DNA of 7,079 nt from an uncultured Clostridia bacterium (GTDB lineage Bacteria > Bacillota_A > Clostridia > UMGS1840 > HGM11507). The stretch is from contig CAKRUL010000072.1 of the NCBI GenBank assembly GCA_934403665.1, positions 1 through 7,079 of the forward strand. Reading direction: 5' to 3'. This document shows positions 1-5,928 of this stretch, piece after piece. The first letter of the stretch is position 1; each line of letters opens with the position of its first letter. The notes under the pieces were generated by a model that saw only the letters and a list, made by a program, of their open reading frames with translations, did not search any database and was not told the origin of the DNA. Position numbers and translations under genes: made by a program.

Positions 1-2
1 AC

Positions 3-587
3 ACCCAGCTCACCATCTTCGGCGGCTTCGCTCCCAACAGCAGCTCCGCAGAGGTGCTGTCCAAAGCCCTGGGCAGTCGTACCGTTATGTCGGGATCTGT
101 TTCCCGAAGCCGAAACGATCCTTCGGAATCCTTGCAGATGATCGAGCGACCTCTGCTGACACCGGACGAGCTGAAATCTCTTCCTAAAGGTCACTTCGTG
201 GTGATGAAAACCGGAGTCCATCCCATGCGAGTCAAGCTGAAGCTGTTCTTCAAATGGGGCATCGAATTCGATGAGGATAACCCTTACGCCGTAGCCGACC
301 ACGGCGGCCGTGAGGTCAAGTACGCCGAGAAGAAGGAACTCATGGACGGCATCATCAAGAAATACCATCCCGACTGGATCGTCAAGGATAAGCCTGCAAC
401 AGACGGCGGCACCGCCATCAGTGGTCAGGATCAGGCACAGACCGAGAGCCATGAGCCACAGCAGACACCGCCCAAGAAGCCCGGCGACAAGAAAGGCGGC
501 GGTGGAGCCATCATAAGAGAGAAACCATCTGCCAAACAAACAACACCTTTACCGAAACCGGAGGTGAAGCCGAATGAGCCGTCTTGA
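3..587 (+). CDS. VirD4/TraG-type conjugative coupling protein, C-terminal part (5' end outside window)
   Basis: The reading frame is open to the left edge of the window, so about 194 C-terminal residues of a longer protein are visible. A GTG at 54 is in frame but falls inside conserved sequence (TQLTIFGGF... precedes it), so it is not the real start. The block from QLTIFGGFAP through SESLQMIERPLLTPDEL and LPKGHFVVMKTGVHPMRVKL is typical of the end of the ATPase domain of VirD4/TraG coupling proteins in Firmicutes ICEs. These are membrane-bound hexameric ATPases that bring the relaxase-DNA complex to the type IV secretion channel. The Walker motifs would be upstream and are not seen. The last 70 or so residues are a Pro/Lys/Gln/Gly-rich, probably disordered tail (TPPKKPGDKKGGGG). 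The gene overlaps the next one by 14 bases. Family assignment is firm; membership of a specific ICE family is inferred. Confidence 0.88.
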   Translation, partial: TQLTIFGGFAPNSSSAEVLSKALGSRTVMSGSVSRSRNDPSESLQMIERPLLTPDELKSLPKGHFVVMKTGVHPMRVKLKLFFKWGIEFDEDNPYAVADHGGREVKYAEKKELMDGIIKKYHPDWIVKDKPATDGGTAISGQDQAQTESHEPQQTPPKKPGDKKGGGGAIIREKPSAKQTTPLPKPEVKPNEPS

Positions 588-834
588 TTTTCTATACCGT
601 CAGGAACTGCCGCACCGAGCCGTGTCGGTCTACACCTACCTTGTCGATAGAGCCAACAAGGACGGCGAATGTTGGCCTGCGATCCCCACCATCGCCTCGG
701 AGCTGAAGCTGTCGCAGTCCACCGTCCGACGCGCACTCCACGATCTACGTAAAGCCGGACTGCTTGAAACCGAACAGCGATACCGCACCAAGGGCGGCAA
801 GAGCAGTCTGCTTTACAAAATCCGAAGCGGATAA
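574..834 (+). CDS. Small winged helix-turn-helix DNA-binding protein of the ICE
   Basis: This is an 86-residue protein with one winged-helix domain. Residues about 14-31 form a first helix (RAVSVYTYLVDRANKDG). Residues 34-62 hold the helix-turn-helix, with IPTIASELKLSQSTVRRAL followed by HDLRKAGLLE. Residues 66-83 form a basic wing ending in LLYKI. The pattern matches the HTH_36-like helix-turn-helix proteins common in plasmids and ICEs, where they act as local regulators or replication-associated DNA binders. There is no ligand-binding or catalytic domain. The ATG at 574 has a strong Shine-Dalgarno (GGAGG, 560-564) nine bases upstream, inside the end of the coupling-protein gene, and the two genes overlap by 14 bases, so translation is probably coupled. 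Its target is unknown; the hairpin and palindrome just downstream (851-913) are candidate sites but nothing shows binding. Confidence 0.8.
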   Translation: MSRLDFLYRQELPHRAVSVYTYLVDRANKDGECWPAIPTIASELKLSQSTVRRALHDLRKAGLLETEQRYRTKGGKSSLLYKIRSG

Positions 835-840
835 CTGCCG

Positions 841-893
841 AAAAAATATACACCTTCCGCCGAGGGGGAACTATACCTTCTCGGTGGCAGGTG
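841..893 (-). terminator. Long hairpin with minus-strand T-tract, candidate terminator of the leftward operon
   Basis: CACCT (851-855) pairs with AGGTG (889-893), and CCGCCGAG (857-864) pairs with CTCGGTGG (880-887) with one G-T contact. A single T/C mismatch separates the two arms. In plus-strand RNA the stem can extend by GGGG (865-868) against CCTT (876-879), using two G-U pairs, leaving a 7-base loop. Read on the minus strand, the hairpin is followed at once by TATATTTTTT (850-841), the layout of an intrinsic terminator. It would stop transcripts of the operon whose last stop codon is at 1055. On the plus strand no T-tract follows, so it should not terminate the coupling-protein transcript. 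The stem is certain; its function as a terminator is inferred. It lies in ICE-like sequence, so it may be older than the neighbouring cluster. Confidence 0.5.
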
Positions 894-896
894 GTA

Positions 897-913
897 CCTG
901 TCATGATGACAGG
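897..913. repeat. 17-base palindrome
   Basis: CCTGTCAT (897-904) and ATGACAGG (906-913) are perfect inverted repeats around a single central G. The short centre and full symmetry fit a protein-binding operator better than an RNA hairpin. It starts three bases after the long hairpin and lies about 60 bases downstream of the winged-helix gene, so that protein is one possible binder. No promoter elements are evident next to it. Confidence 0.5.
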
Positions 914-1054
914 AGAAAGCGAACTACCCATCTTAAGAGATACTACGGCAGAATAGAAAAATATTTACCGCGAATTTGCAAGAGATAACCAATAGATTTT
1001 ATGGCAGTGGTCTTTTTTAAAATCATAAAAGCATATTTGAACGTGTCAAATTCA

Positions 1055-2167
1055 TTAATGTGTTCTTTTTTTATATTCTTCGTAACCATTGTAATTTTTA
1101 TAAAACGAAAAAGAATAATCAACAAATTGTTTTAGTACTTCTTTTTCGTAGACAAATTGTTTCTCTAATTTATCAATAACTTTGTGTATTATATTAATAT
1201 CTCTCTTTTGATAGTATTTTTGAATCATAAACGATAAAGATTGCATCGTTTGAGGAACTGTCTCATAAAGTGAAATTGTTTCTTTTATTGTTTTATCATC
1301 ACAGTGAAGTTGATCGACAATCCATTTCATGCCGCCGAAAATGATTTGTCTATGTTCTGCCAATCCAAATAGTGTTCTAATAATCGTATAGAGAAATCTT
1401 GTATTATCTTCGAAATTCTGGTTGACGATATTATCTTGCAAAGCCTTTATTACCCCAAGAATACAATACGTTCCAGTATATAATATTGTTTTACTGTCAA
1501 TTGTTTTATCAGCTCTTGGCCTCACAACTTCAATTACTGCTCCACCTTCTTCATGCCCGAGTTTATTAACTATAGCACTAAAAATATAATTGTCAGTAGA
1601 TATGTTTTCCCTAATTGATATACTTGTGATGGTAAAATAAAACATCTGCCGCAATGTTTTGGATCCAACATCATATAAATATTGTTTTATTGCATCTTCA
1701 TACAGTTTTTTGAATAAATCAAAAGGAATATCTTTTAATTCGTATTTCTTATTTCCCAAAGCGACAGTATGGAAAAGCCGTTTATTTATATCATATCCAA
1801 TTATTGTTCTTGAATGAGTTCGTGGATCATTGATATCATCCGGAAATTGGTCGTGCCAATACAAATCGATTAAAATGTAATGGTCTTTGTTGATTTCGTC
1901 AATTAATATGTCAACTATTTGGTCAGGTGAGGACTCCCATAAATCAATTTCGCGAGTATCAAGAATATCATCATAATAATTCATTTGATTGACATATATC
2001 CCACTTCCAAAGTTCAAATCAAGATTTTCCGACATAAGAATATCCAAATGAGTCGCCAACCAAGCTTGGGCATATTGGGATGTTTGAATTATCCCTAATC
2101 TACATGATATTCTACAGTCCATAGAATAGACTACATTACAGTCGAAAGGAAGTATTTTTTTGTCCAT
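1055..2167 (-). CDS. Uncharacterised protein, possible BtrH-like/papain-like accessory protein of a biosynthetic cluster
   Basis: I do not firmly recognise this 370-residue protein. It has no signal peptide or membrane segment and should be cytosolic. Residues about 95-165 (HYILIDLYWHDQFP... then RTHSRTIIGYD and a short K/Y-rich strand and helix ending FDLFKKLYEDA) resemble the core of BtrH N-terminal/papain-like proteins found in NRPS, PKS and butirosin-type clusters. There a conserved His precedes an IxGYD strand; here this would be His118. BtrH transfers an acyl group from a carrier protein to an amine, so an acyltransferase or peptidase-like role is possible. Cys10, Cys18 and Cys22 near the N-terminus are candidate nucleophiles, but none sits in a recognisable motif. 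The C-terminal 180 residues are mostly helical and Lys/Tyr-rich. The ATG at 2167 has AGAGG (2174-2178) six bases upstream, overlapping the end of the preceding ABC gene, so it is the last gene of that operon. It is strongly AT-rich (19 of 60 G+C at 1621-1680). Confidence 0.7.
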   Translation of the reverse strand: MDKKILPFDCNVVYSMDCRISCRLGIIQTSQYAQAWLATHLDILMSENLDLNFGSGIYVNQMNYYDDILDTREIDLWESSPDQIVDILIDEINKDHYILIDLYWHDQFPDDINDPRTHSRTIIGYDINKRLFHTVALGNKKYELKDIPFDLFKKLYEDAIKQYLYDVGSKTLRQMFYFTITSISIRENISTDNYIFSAIVNKLGHEEGGAVIEVVRPRADKTIDSKTILYTGTYCILGVIKALQDNIVNQNFEDNTRFLYTIIRTLFGLAEHRQIIFGGMKWIVDQLHCDDKTIKETISLYETVPQTMQSLSFMIQKYYQKRDINIIHKVIDKLEKQFVYEKEVLKQFVDYSFSFYKNYNGYEEYKKRTH

Positions 2168-2170
2168 GAT

Positions 2171-4033
2171 TTACCTCTCATAATACTTTGCTTGTGCAGT
2201 AAACATATCGCGGTAAATGCCACCATCAATTGCCATCAGTTCATCGTGTGTGCCATATTCTGCTATCGTTCCATTTGCAAACACTGCGGTACGATCAGTA
2301 AATCGCGTTGAAGACAAACGGTGGGAAATGTAAATCGCTGTACGTTTTTCTGCAAGTTTGTGAAAGTTACGATAGATATCGTATTCTGCGATAGGATCGA
2401 GTGAAGAAGTAGGCTCATCAAAAACCACTATGGGCGCACCTCGATAGACTGCACGCGCGATAGCAATCTTCTGACTCTCTCCGCCTGAGAGTTCAATGCC
2501 ATCCGGATCGAACGTTTTGTATAGATATGTATCCACTCCATTCGGGAGCGTTTCCACGCGTTTAGTAAGTCCACAACGGTTAATGGTATCCATGAGTTTT
2601 GCTTGATCATATTCTGTATCCATCGAAATGTTTTCGCAGAATTTGAATTGAAATATGTTAAAATCCTGAAAGACCACGCTGAGAAGTTTATAATATTCCG
2701 TGAGCGGAATATCCCGTGACGGAATGCCGTTGACTAATATTTCTCCCTCTGTTGGCTCATAAAACCTACAAAGTAGCTTAACAAATGTAGTCTTCCCAGC
2801 ACCATTAACGCCTACAATTGACAATGTTTCTCCACATTTAATCGTAATGTTAACATTTTTTAGTATCATTCGGTCAGTTTTTGGATATTTAAATGAAACA
2901 TTACAAAAATCAATTTGAACATTCTCAGACATTTTGATATGAGTTTTTCCATCGTTATACTTTTGCTTTTCGGAAATGGAAAGGCAATGTCTGTAATCTT
3001 TAAGGTACCAAGCGGTTTGAGTCATAAGATACGAGTAGTTCGTCGAGATGCTAGTTATTAAATTTGAGAACGTACTTGCCGCTGTAAGATACATCGAAAA
3101 ATCACCGACGGTCATGGAACTGTGTATAACATCAACTGCAAGGATTATATACACGAGAATGTCTTGAACCATACCGACAATGCCAGCAATACTTTGTAGT
3201 GACAAAAGTTTTTGTTGAAATGCCTTATCAAGAGGAAAGAGTTCCTTTTGCCAGCTATTTTCTGTTTTGTTATAAATCCAGCCTTCTATATTGTTCATGC
3301 GGATTTCCTTGCCTGAGAGAGGAGACCCCATAAGTCCCATAAAGTATGAATTTGCGCGATCCGCGCGCTTTCGATCATTGTTGTATTTGTGCGGAAGTTT
3401 TCGCGCATATTTGTCGATGAAAAAACGTATCGCCGCTGATGTGACGATGATTCCAAGAATAAGTGGGTTAAGTGTAAAAACTACTGCACTTATACTGAAA
3501 AGTGTTATAAAGGAACCGACTACCGCAGTTGTAAGCTGAATCACTTTATCAAAACGGTTATTCTTCGCAAGCCAAACGTAATCTTGCATCTCCGGATTCT
3601 CCAACGTAGCATAACTCATGTCCATAACTGATCTTGCCAATTCTTCGGAAACACCAAAACGAAGTTTTTCGCGTTCACTAGAATCCCAAACACCAAAAGC
3701 TCCAGATATTAATTTTATTATAAACGATGTTAGAGCCATCAATCCTGAATAAAAAATTACATTTTGTATGTCGCGATCAGTAGTGAGTTCGTTTAAAATT
3801 GCACGTACAAAGATGATGGGTACAACAGTTTGTAAGCTTTGAAGAATGAGCAGGGGAATACGGAAAAGGAACAGTCTTCTATTCGCTTGCCAGATAAACT
3901 TATATGCAAACCATAGATTGGAATACTGATCTTTAAGTGTGCCTTCACGCTCTTCTCTAATATTTTTTTCTTCCATCTTCGCCGTTTTCTTTTCATAACG
4001 TAGCTTTTTCTTTTCTTCTTTAGAGAACTTCAT
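2171..4033 (-). CDS. ABC transporter half-molecule, permease fused to ATPase (second of pair)
   Basis: This 620-residue exporter-type half-transporter has a charged Lys/Glu-rich N-terminal tail (1-35). Six predicted membrane segments follow at about 54-80, 92-116, 168-189, 190-206, 279-303 and 312-330. The nucleotide-binding domain spans about 370-615. All ATPase motifs are present: A-loop Tyr383 (FKYP), Walker A GVNGAGKTT (408-416), Q-loop Gln456 (VVFQD), signature LSGGESQ (515-521), Walker B IVVFDE (535-540) with catalytic Glu540, D-loop SLD (544-546) and switch His571. It should pump a small molecule or peptide outward, most likely as a heterodimer with the adjacent paralogue. It has no N-terminal C39 peptidase domain, so it does not itself cleave a leader peptide. 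Its ATG overlaps the stop of the upstream gene (ATGA at 4030-4033) and has AGGAGG (4041-4046) seven bases upstream. The substrate cannot be read from sequence; an unknown natural product is the best guess. Confidence 0.93.
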   Translation of the reverse strand: MKFSKEEKKKLRYEKKTAKMEEKNIREEREGTLKDQYSNLWFAYKFIWQANRRLFLFRIPLLILQSLQTVVPIIFVRAILNELTTDRDIQNVIFYSGLMALTSFIIKLISGAFGVWDSSEREKLRFGVSEELARSVMDMSYATLENPEMQDYVWLAKNNRFDKVIQLTTAVVGSFITLFSISAVVFTLNPLILGIIVTSAAIRFFIDKYARKLPHKYNNDRKRADRANSYFMGLMGSPLSGKEIRMNNIEGWIYNKTENSWQKELFPLDKAFQQKLLSLQSIAGIVGMVQDILVYIILAVDVIHSSMTVGDFSMYLTAASTFSNLITSISTNYSYLMTQTAWYLKDYRHCLSISEKQKYNDGKTHIKMSENVQIDFCNVSFKYPKTDRMILKNVNITIKCGETLSIVGVNGAGKTTFVKLLCRFYEPTEGEILVNGIPSRDIPLTEYYKLLSVVFQDFNIFQFKFCENISMDTEYDQAKLMDTINRCGLTKRVETLPNGVDTYLYKTFDPDGIELSGGESQKIAIARAVYRGAPIVVFDEPTSSLDPIAEYDIYRNFHKLAEKRTAIYISHRLSSTRFTDRTAVFANGTIAEYGTHDELMAIDGGIYRDMFTAQAKYYER

Positions 4034-5841
4034 GACTTTACCTCCTCTCCTTTGGGATTATCAGAAACATAATAATGTGCTTGCTTTGAAAACATATCAG
4101 CATAAACGCCGTTTATATCCATAAGTTCACGGTGAGTACCGTGTTCAACAAGCTCACCATCTGCGAAACATGCGATTGTGTCACAAAATTTAACACTTGC
4201 AAGTCGATGGGATATATATATTGCGGTCTTGCTTCCGATTATACTGTTAAATCGTTTATAAAGACGCGTTTCCGCTAATGGATCGAGCGATGCGGTAGGC
4301 TCATCGAGAATAACAATGGGTGCATCCTTATAGTATGCACGGGCACAAGCGAGTTTTTGACCTTCACCACCTGAAAACTCCGTTCCATCATAATCAAAGG
4401 CACGAAATAGCTCCGTATCGACACCGCCTTCAAGCATTGCTATACGTTCTCCCATATCACTCTTTTCGAGCGCATCGTGCAAGCGATCATTACTAAACTC
4501 ACGGTTGAGAACCACGTTATCACGAATAGTCATGGAGAAAAGTTCGTAATCTTGAAACACCACGGATAAAAGATCGCGATAATCGTGTTGTTTAATCGTG
4601 GATATGTCCACACCTCCTACGAGAATCTTGCCTTCAGTGGGCTCGTATAGACGACATATGAGCTTGATGAATGTTGATTTGCCAGCGCCGTTATAACCAA
4701 CAACTGATAAACGTTCACCAGCTTTAATCTTTATGTTCACGTTTTTCAGCACATAACGATCAGTATTCGGGTACTTAAAGGATACATTAACAAACTCAAT
4801 GTCAAACTTTCTGTCGATTAGATCATCGCTTTCAATGGATTCTTTTTCCTCGCCCTCATGCTCGGCAAGACGAAGGAATTCTTTGAAATCATCGACATAT
4901 TCTGAAAGCAACACAAGACCCGGGAAGCGTCCAATGAAACCAGAAAACGACCCTGAAAACGCTGTTACGGCACCTAGAAACACAGTAAATGAGCCGACAG
5001 TAATATCACCGTTTATTGCGAGATACGCACAGTATCCGTAGATAACTACTGTTTGCACAAGGTCGATAAGCATTGTTAAGGCATTTAATCTCAACGTCCT
5101 ATGCTGATTTTTCTTGAATTCATTCAAATACTCTTGGGTTATAGCACCATATTTCTTACAAAGCCATGAAGAAGCGCCATTAATACGCACCTCTTTAGCA
5201 ACTTCAAATGAAATCATGTTGTTAAAGATATAACTGTATCTACGGGAAAGCCGTGTGATTATTGGGCGGTATTCGTAGTCGATTTTGTTGATTTTTTTTC
5301 CAATCAATGTATTAGATCCCATTACAATCAGAATGAAGGTAATAACAAGAGGATGAAGCGACATGATTATATAAGTATATCCTGCGAGTTGAATAGTGTT
5401 CTGGATAAAGCCAAGAATTGTTGTACCGAAAAAAGCCTGAGGTTCAACTTGTCCGATGCAACGTTTAGCAAGGTCTCGCGTCTGCCCATTCTCGAGGTTC
5501 TTGTAGTCCATATAAAGCCATTTTTTGCTATTATCCATATCTACAATATGACCTGTCTTTATCGTTTGTGCAGCATTGAAACGGTTAAGTAACAAAGTTG
5601 TAATGTTAAAAAAAACAATCACCCCAGCATATAGTCCGACATAATACAATGTTACATCCATGCGACGTTCCCCTGCAAGCTCATCAAGAATGTATTTTGG
5701 TAATATGAGCATTACAAAAGGCTGAATTGTCCCGAGAAAAAAACTCATGGATGAAAATATCCAAGTATTACGTGCTAGCATCCACGATCGGCGAAACATA
5801 AATCCAATGTTTGAAAAAAAATGTGCTAATCTATCTTTCAC
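4030..5841 (-). CDS. ABC transporter half-molecule, permease fused to ATPase (first of pair)
   Basis: This 603-residue half-transporter is a paralogue of its downstream partner. I take the GTG at 5841 as the start because AAAGGAG (5849-5855) lies seven bases upstream of it. The longer alternative, a TTG at 5859, would place that ribosome-binding site inside the gene. From the GTG, membrane segments lie at about 27-52, 65-85, 137-162, 164-180, 255-276 and 285-312. An acidic linker (EHEGEEKESIESDD, about 327-340) leads into the nucleotide-binding domain. Motifs are A-loop Tyr357, Walker A GYNGAGKST (382-390), Q-loop Gln430, signature FSGGEGQ (489-495), Walker B IVILDE (509-514), SLD and switch His545. 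Both ATP sites of the presumed heterodimer therefore look catalytically complete. Its last codons (GEEVKS) also encode the Shine-Dalgarno of the next gene, which supports coupled translation. The likely role is export of the product of the neighbouring biosynthetic genes. Confidence 0.92.
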   Translation of the reverse strand: MKDRLAHFFSNIGFMFRRSWMLARNTWIFSSMSFFLGTIQPFVMLILPKYILDELAGERRMDVTLYYVGLYAGVIVFFNITTLLLNRFNAAQTIKTGHIVDMDNSKKWLYMDYKNLENGQTRDLAKRCIGQVEPQAFFGTTILGFIQNTIQLAGYTYIIMSLHPLVITFILIVMGSNTLIGKKINKIDYEYRPIITRLSRRYSYIFNNMISFEVAKEVRINGASSWLCKKYGAITQEYLNEFKKNQHRTLRLNALTMLIDLVQTVVIYGYCAYLAINGDITVGSFTVFLGAVTAFSGSFSGFIGRFPGLVLLSEYVDDFKEFLRLAEHEGEEKESIESDDLIDRKFDIEFVNVSFKYPNTDRYVLKNVNIKIKAGERLSVVGYNGAGKSTFIKLICRLYEPTEGKILVGGVDISTIKQHDYRDLLSVVFQDYELFSMTIRDNVVLNREFSNDRLHDALEKSDMGERIAMLEGGVDTELFRAFDYDGTEFSGGEGQKLACARAYYKDAPIVILDEPTASLDPLAETRLYKRFNSIIGSKTAIYISHRLASVKFCDTIACFADGELVEHGTHRELMDINGVYADMFSKQAHYYVSDNPKGEEVKS

Positions 5842-5848
5842 AGCGAAG

Positions 5849-5855
5849 CTCCTTT
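5849..5855 (-). promoter_or_regulatory. Shine-Dalgarno that fixes the GTG start of the first ABC gene
   Basis: On the minus strand AAAGGAG is followed after seven bases by GTG AAA. This is ideal spacing and argues against the upstream in-frame TTG at 5859 as the start. The TTG itself would have only AT-rich sequence upstream and no purine-rich site. Confidence 0.75.
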
Positions 5856-5864
5856 TCAAAATTA

Positions 5865-5882
5865 ATCCTAAGTTAATAGGAT
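5865..5882. repeat. Short inverted repeat in the leader of the ABC genes
   Basis: ATCCTA (5865-5870) and TAGGAT (5877-5882) are perfect inverted repeats around AGTTAA. They sit between a candidate promoter (5900-5928) and the ribosome-binding site of the first ABC gene. ATCCTA occurs a third time at 5931-5936, at the very end of the FkbH-like gene. It could be an operator or a small leader hairpin, but a 6-base repeat in AT-rich sequence may be chance. Confidence 0.3.
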
Positions 5883-5899
5883 ATTATTAACGACTTCAT

Positions 5900-5928
5900 A
5901 GTCTAATATTTCTTTCGATTGCTCACAA
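5900..5928 (-). promoter_or_regulatory. Possible vegetative promoter for the ABC-transporter operon
   Basis: On the minus strand TTGTGA (5928-5923) and TAGACT (5905-5900) are separated by exactly 17 bases. They match the housekeeping consensus at 4 of 6 positions each. The site falls directly after the stop codon of the FkbH-like gene and about 60 bases before the GTG of the first ABC gene. It would give the transporter genes their own transcript in addition to read-through from upstream. The match is modest. Confidence 0.25.

Larger units (their letters stand above)
835..1054. other. Intergenic junction between the ICE block and the AT-rich cluster
   Basis: I see no convincing gene in these 220 bases. 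The two flanking genes converge here. The left half holds a long hairpin (851-893) and a palindrome (897-913) in GC-balanced sequence like the ICE genes. From roughly 945 the sequence becomes AT-rich like the minus-strand cluster, so the boundary between the blocks probably lies around 935-990. An 8-base direct repeat, AAGAGATA, occurs at 935-942 and 980-987, on either side of this change. A weak AT-rich inverted repeat (ATTTGA at 1035-1040, TCAAAT at 1046-1051) sits just past the stop codon of the 370-residue gene but lacks a clear following T-tract. Confidence 0.6.

Noticed and set aside
54..56. GTG as the start codon of the coupling-protein gene
   Set aside because: The frame is open and conserved upstream to the window edge (QLTIFGGFAP), so the gene is simply cut by the window.
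431..931. 166-codon minus-strand open frame opposite the virD4 end and the HTH gene
   Set aside because: It lies antisense to two well-supported plus-strand genes, has Cys/Arg/Trp-rich composition with no recognisable domain, and is best explained as a shadow of GC-rich coding sequence.
764..988. 74-codon plus-strand frame running from the HTH gene across the hairpin and palindrome
   Set aside because: It starts inside the HTH gene in another frame, has no ribosome-binding site, and crosses inverted repeats and the composition boundary. The peptide looks random.
1035..1051. Inverted repeat ATTTGA/TCAAAT just after the last stop codon, as the operon terminator
   Set aside because: The stem is only six AT-rich pairs and no uninterrupted T-tract follows on the minus strand. 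The hairpin at 841-893 is a better candidate.
943..1125. 60-codon minus-strand frame overlapping the end of the 370-residue gene
   Set aside because: It begins inside that gene without a Shine-Dalgarno and its Ile/Lys/Phe-rich product is what AT-rich sequence gives by chance.
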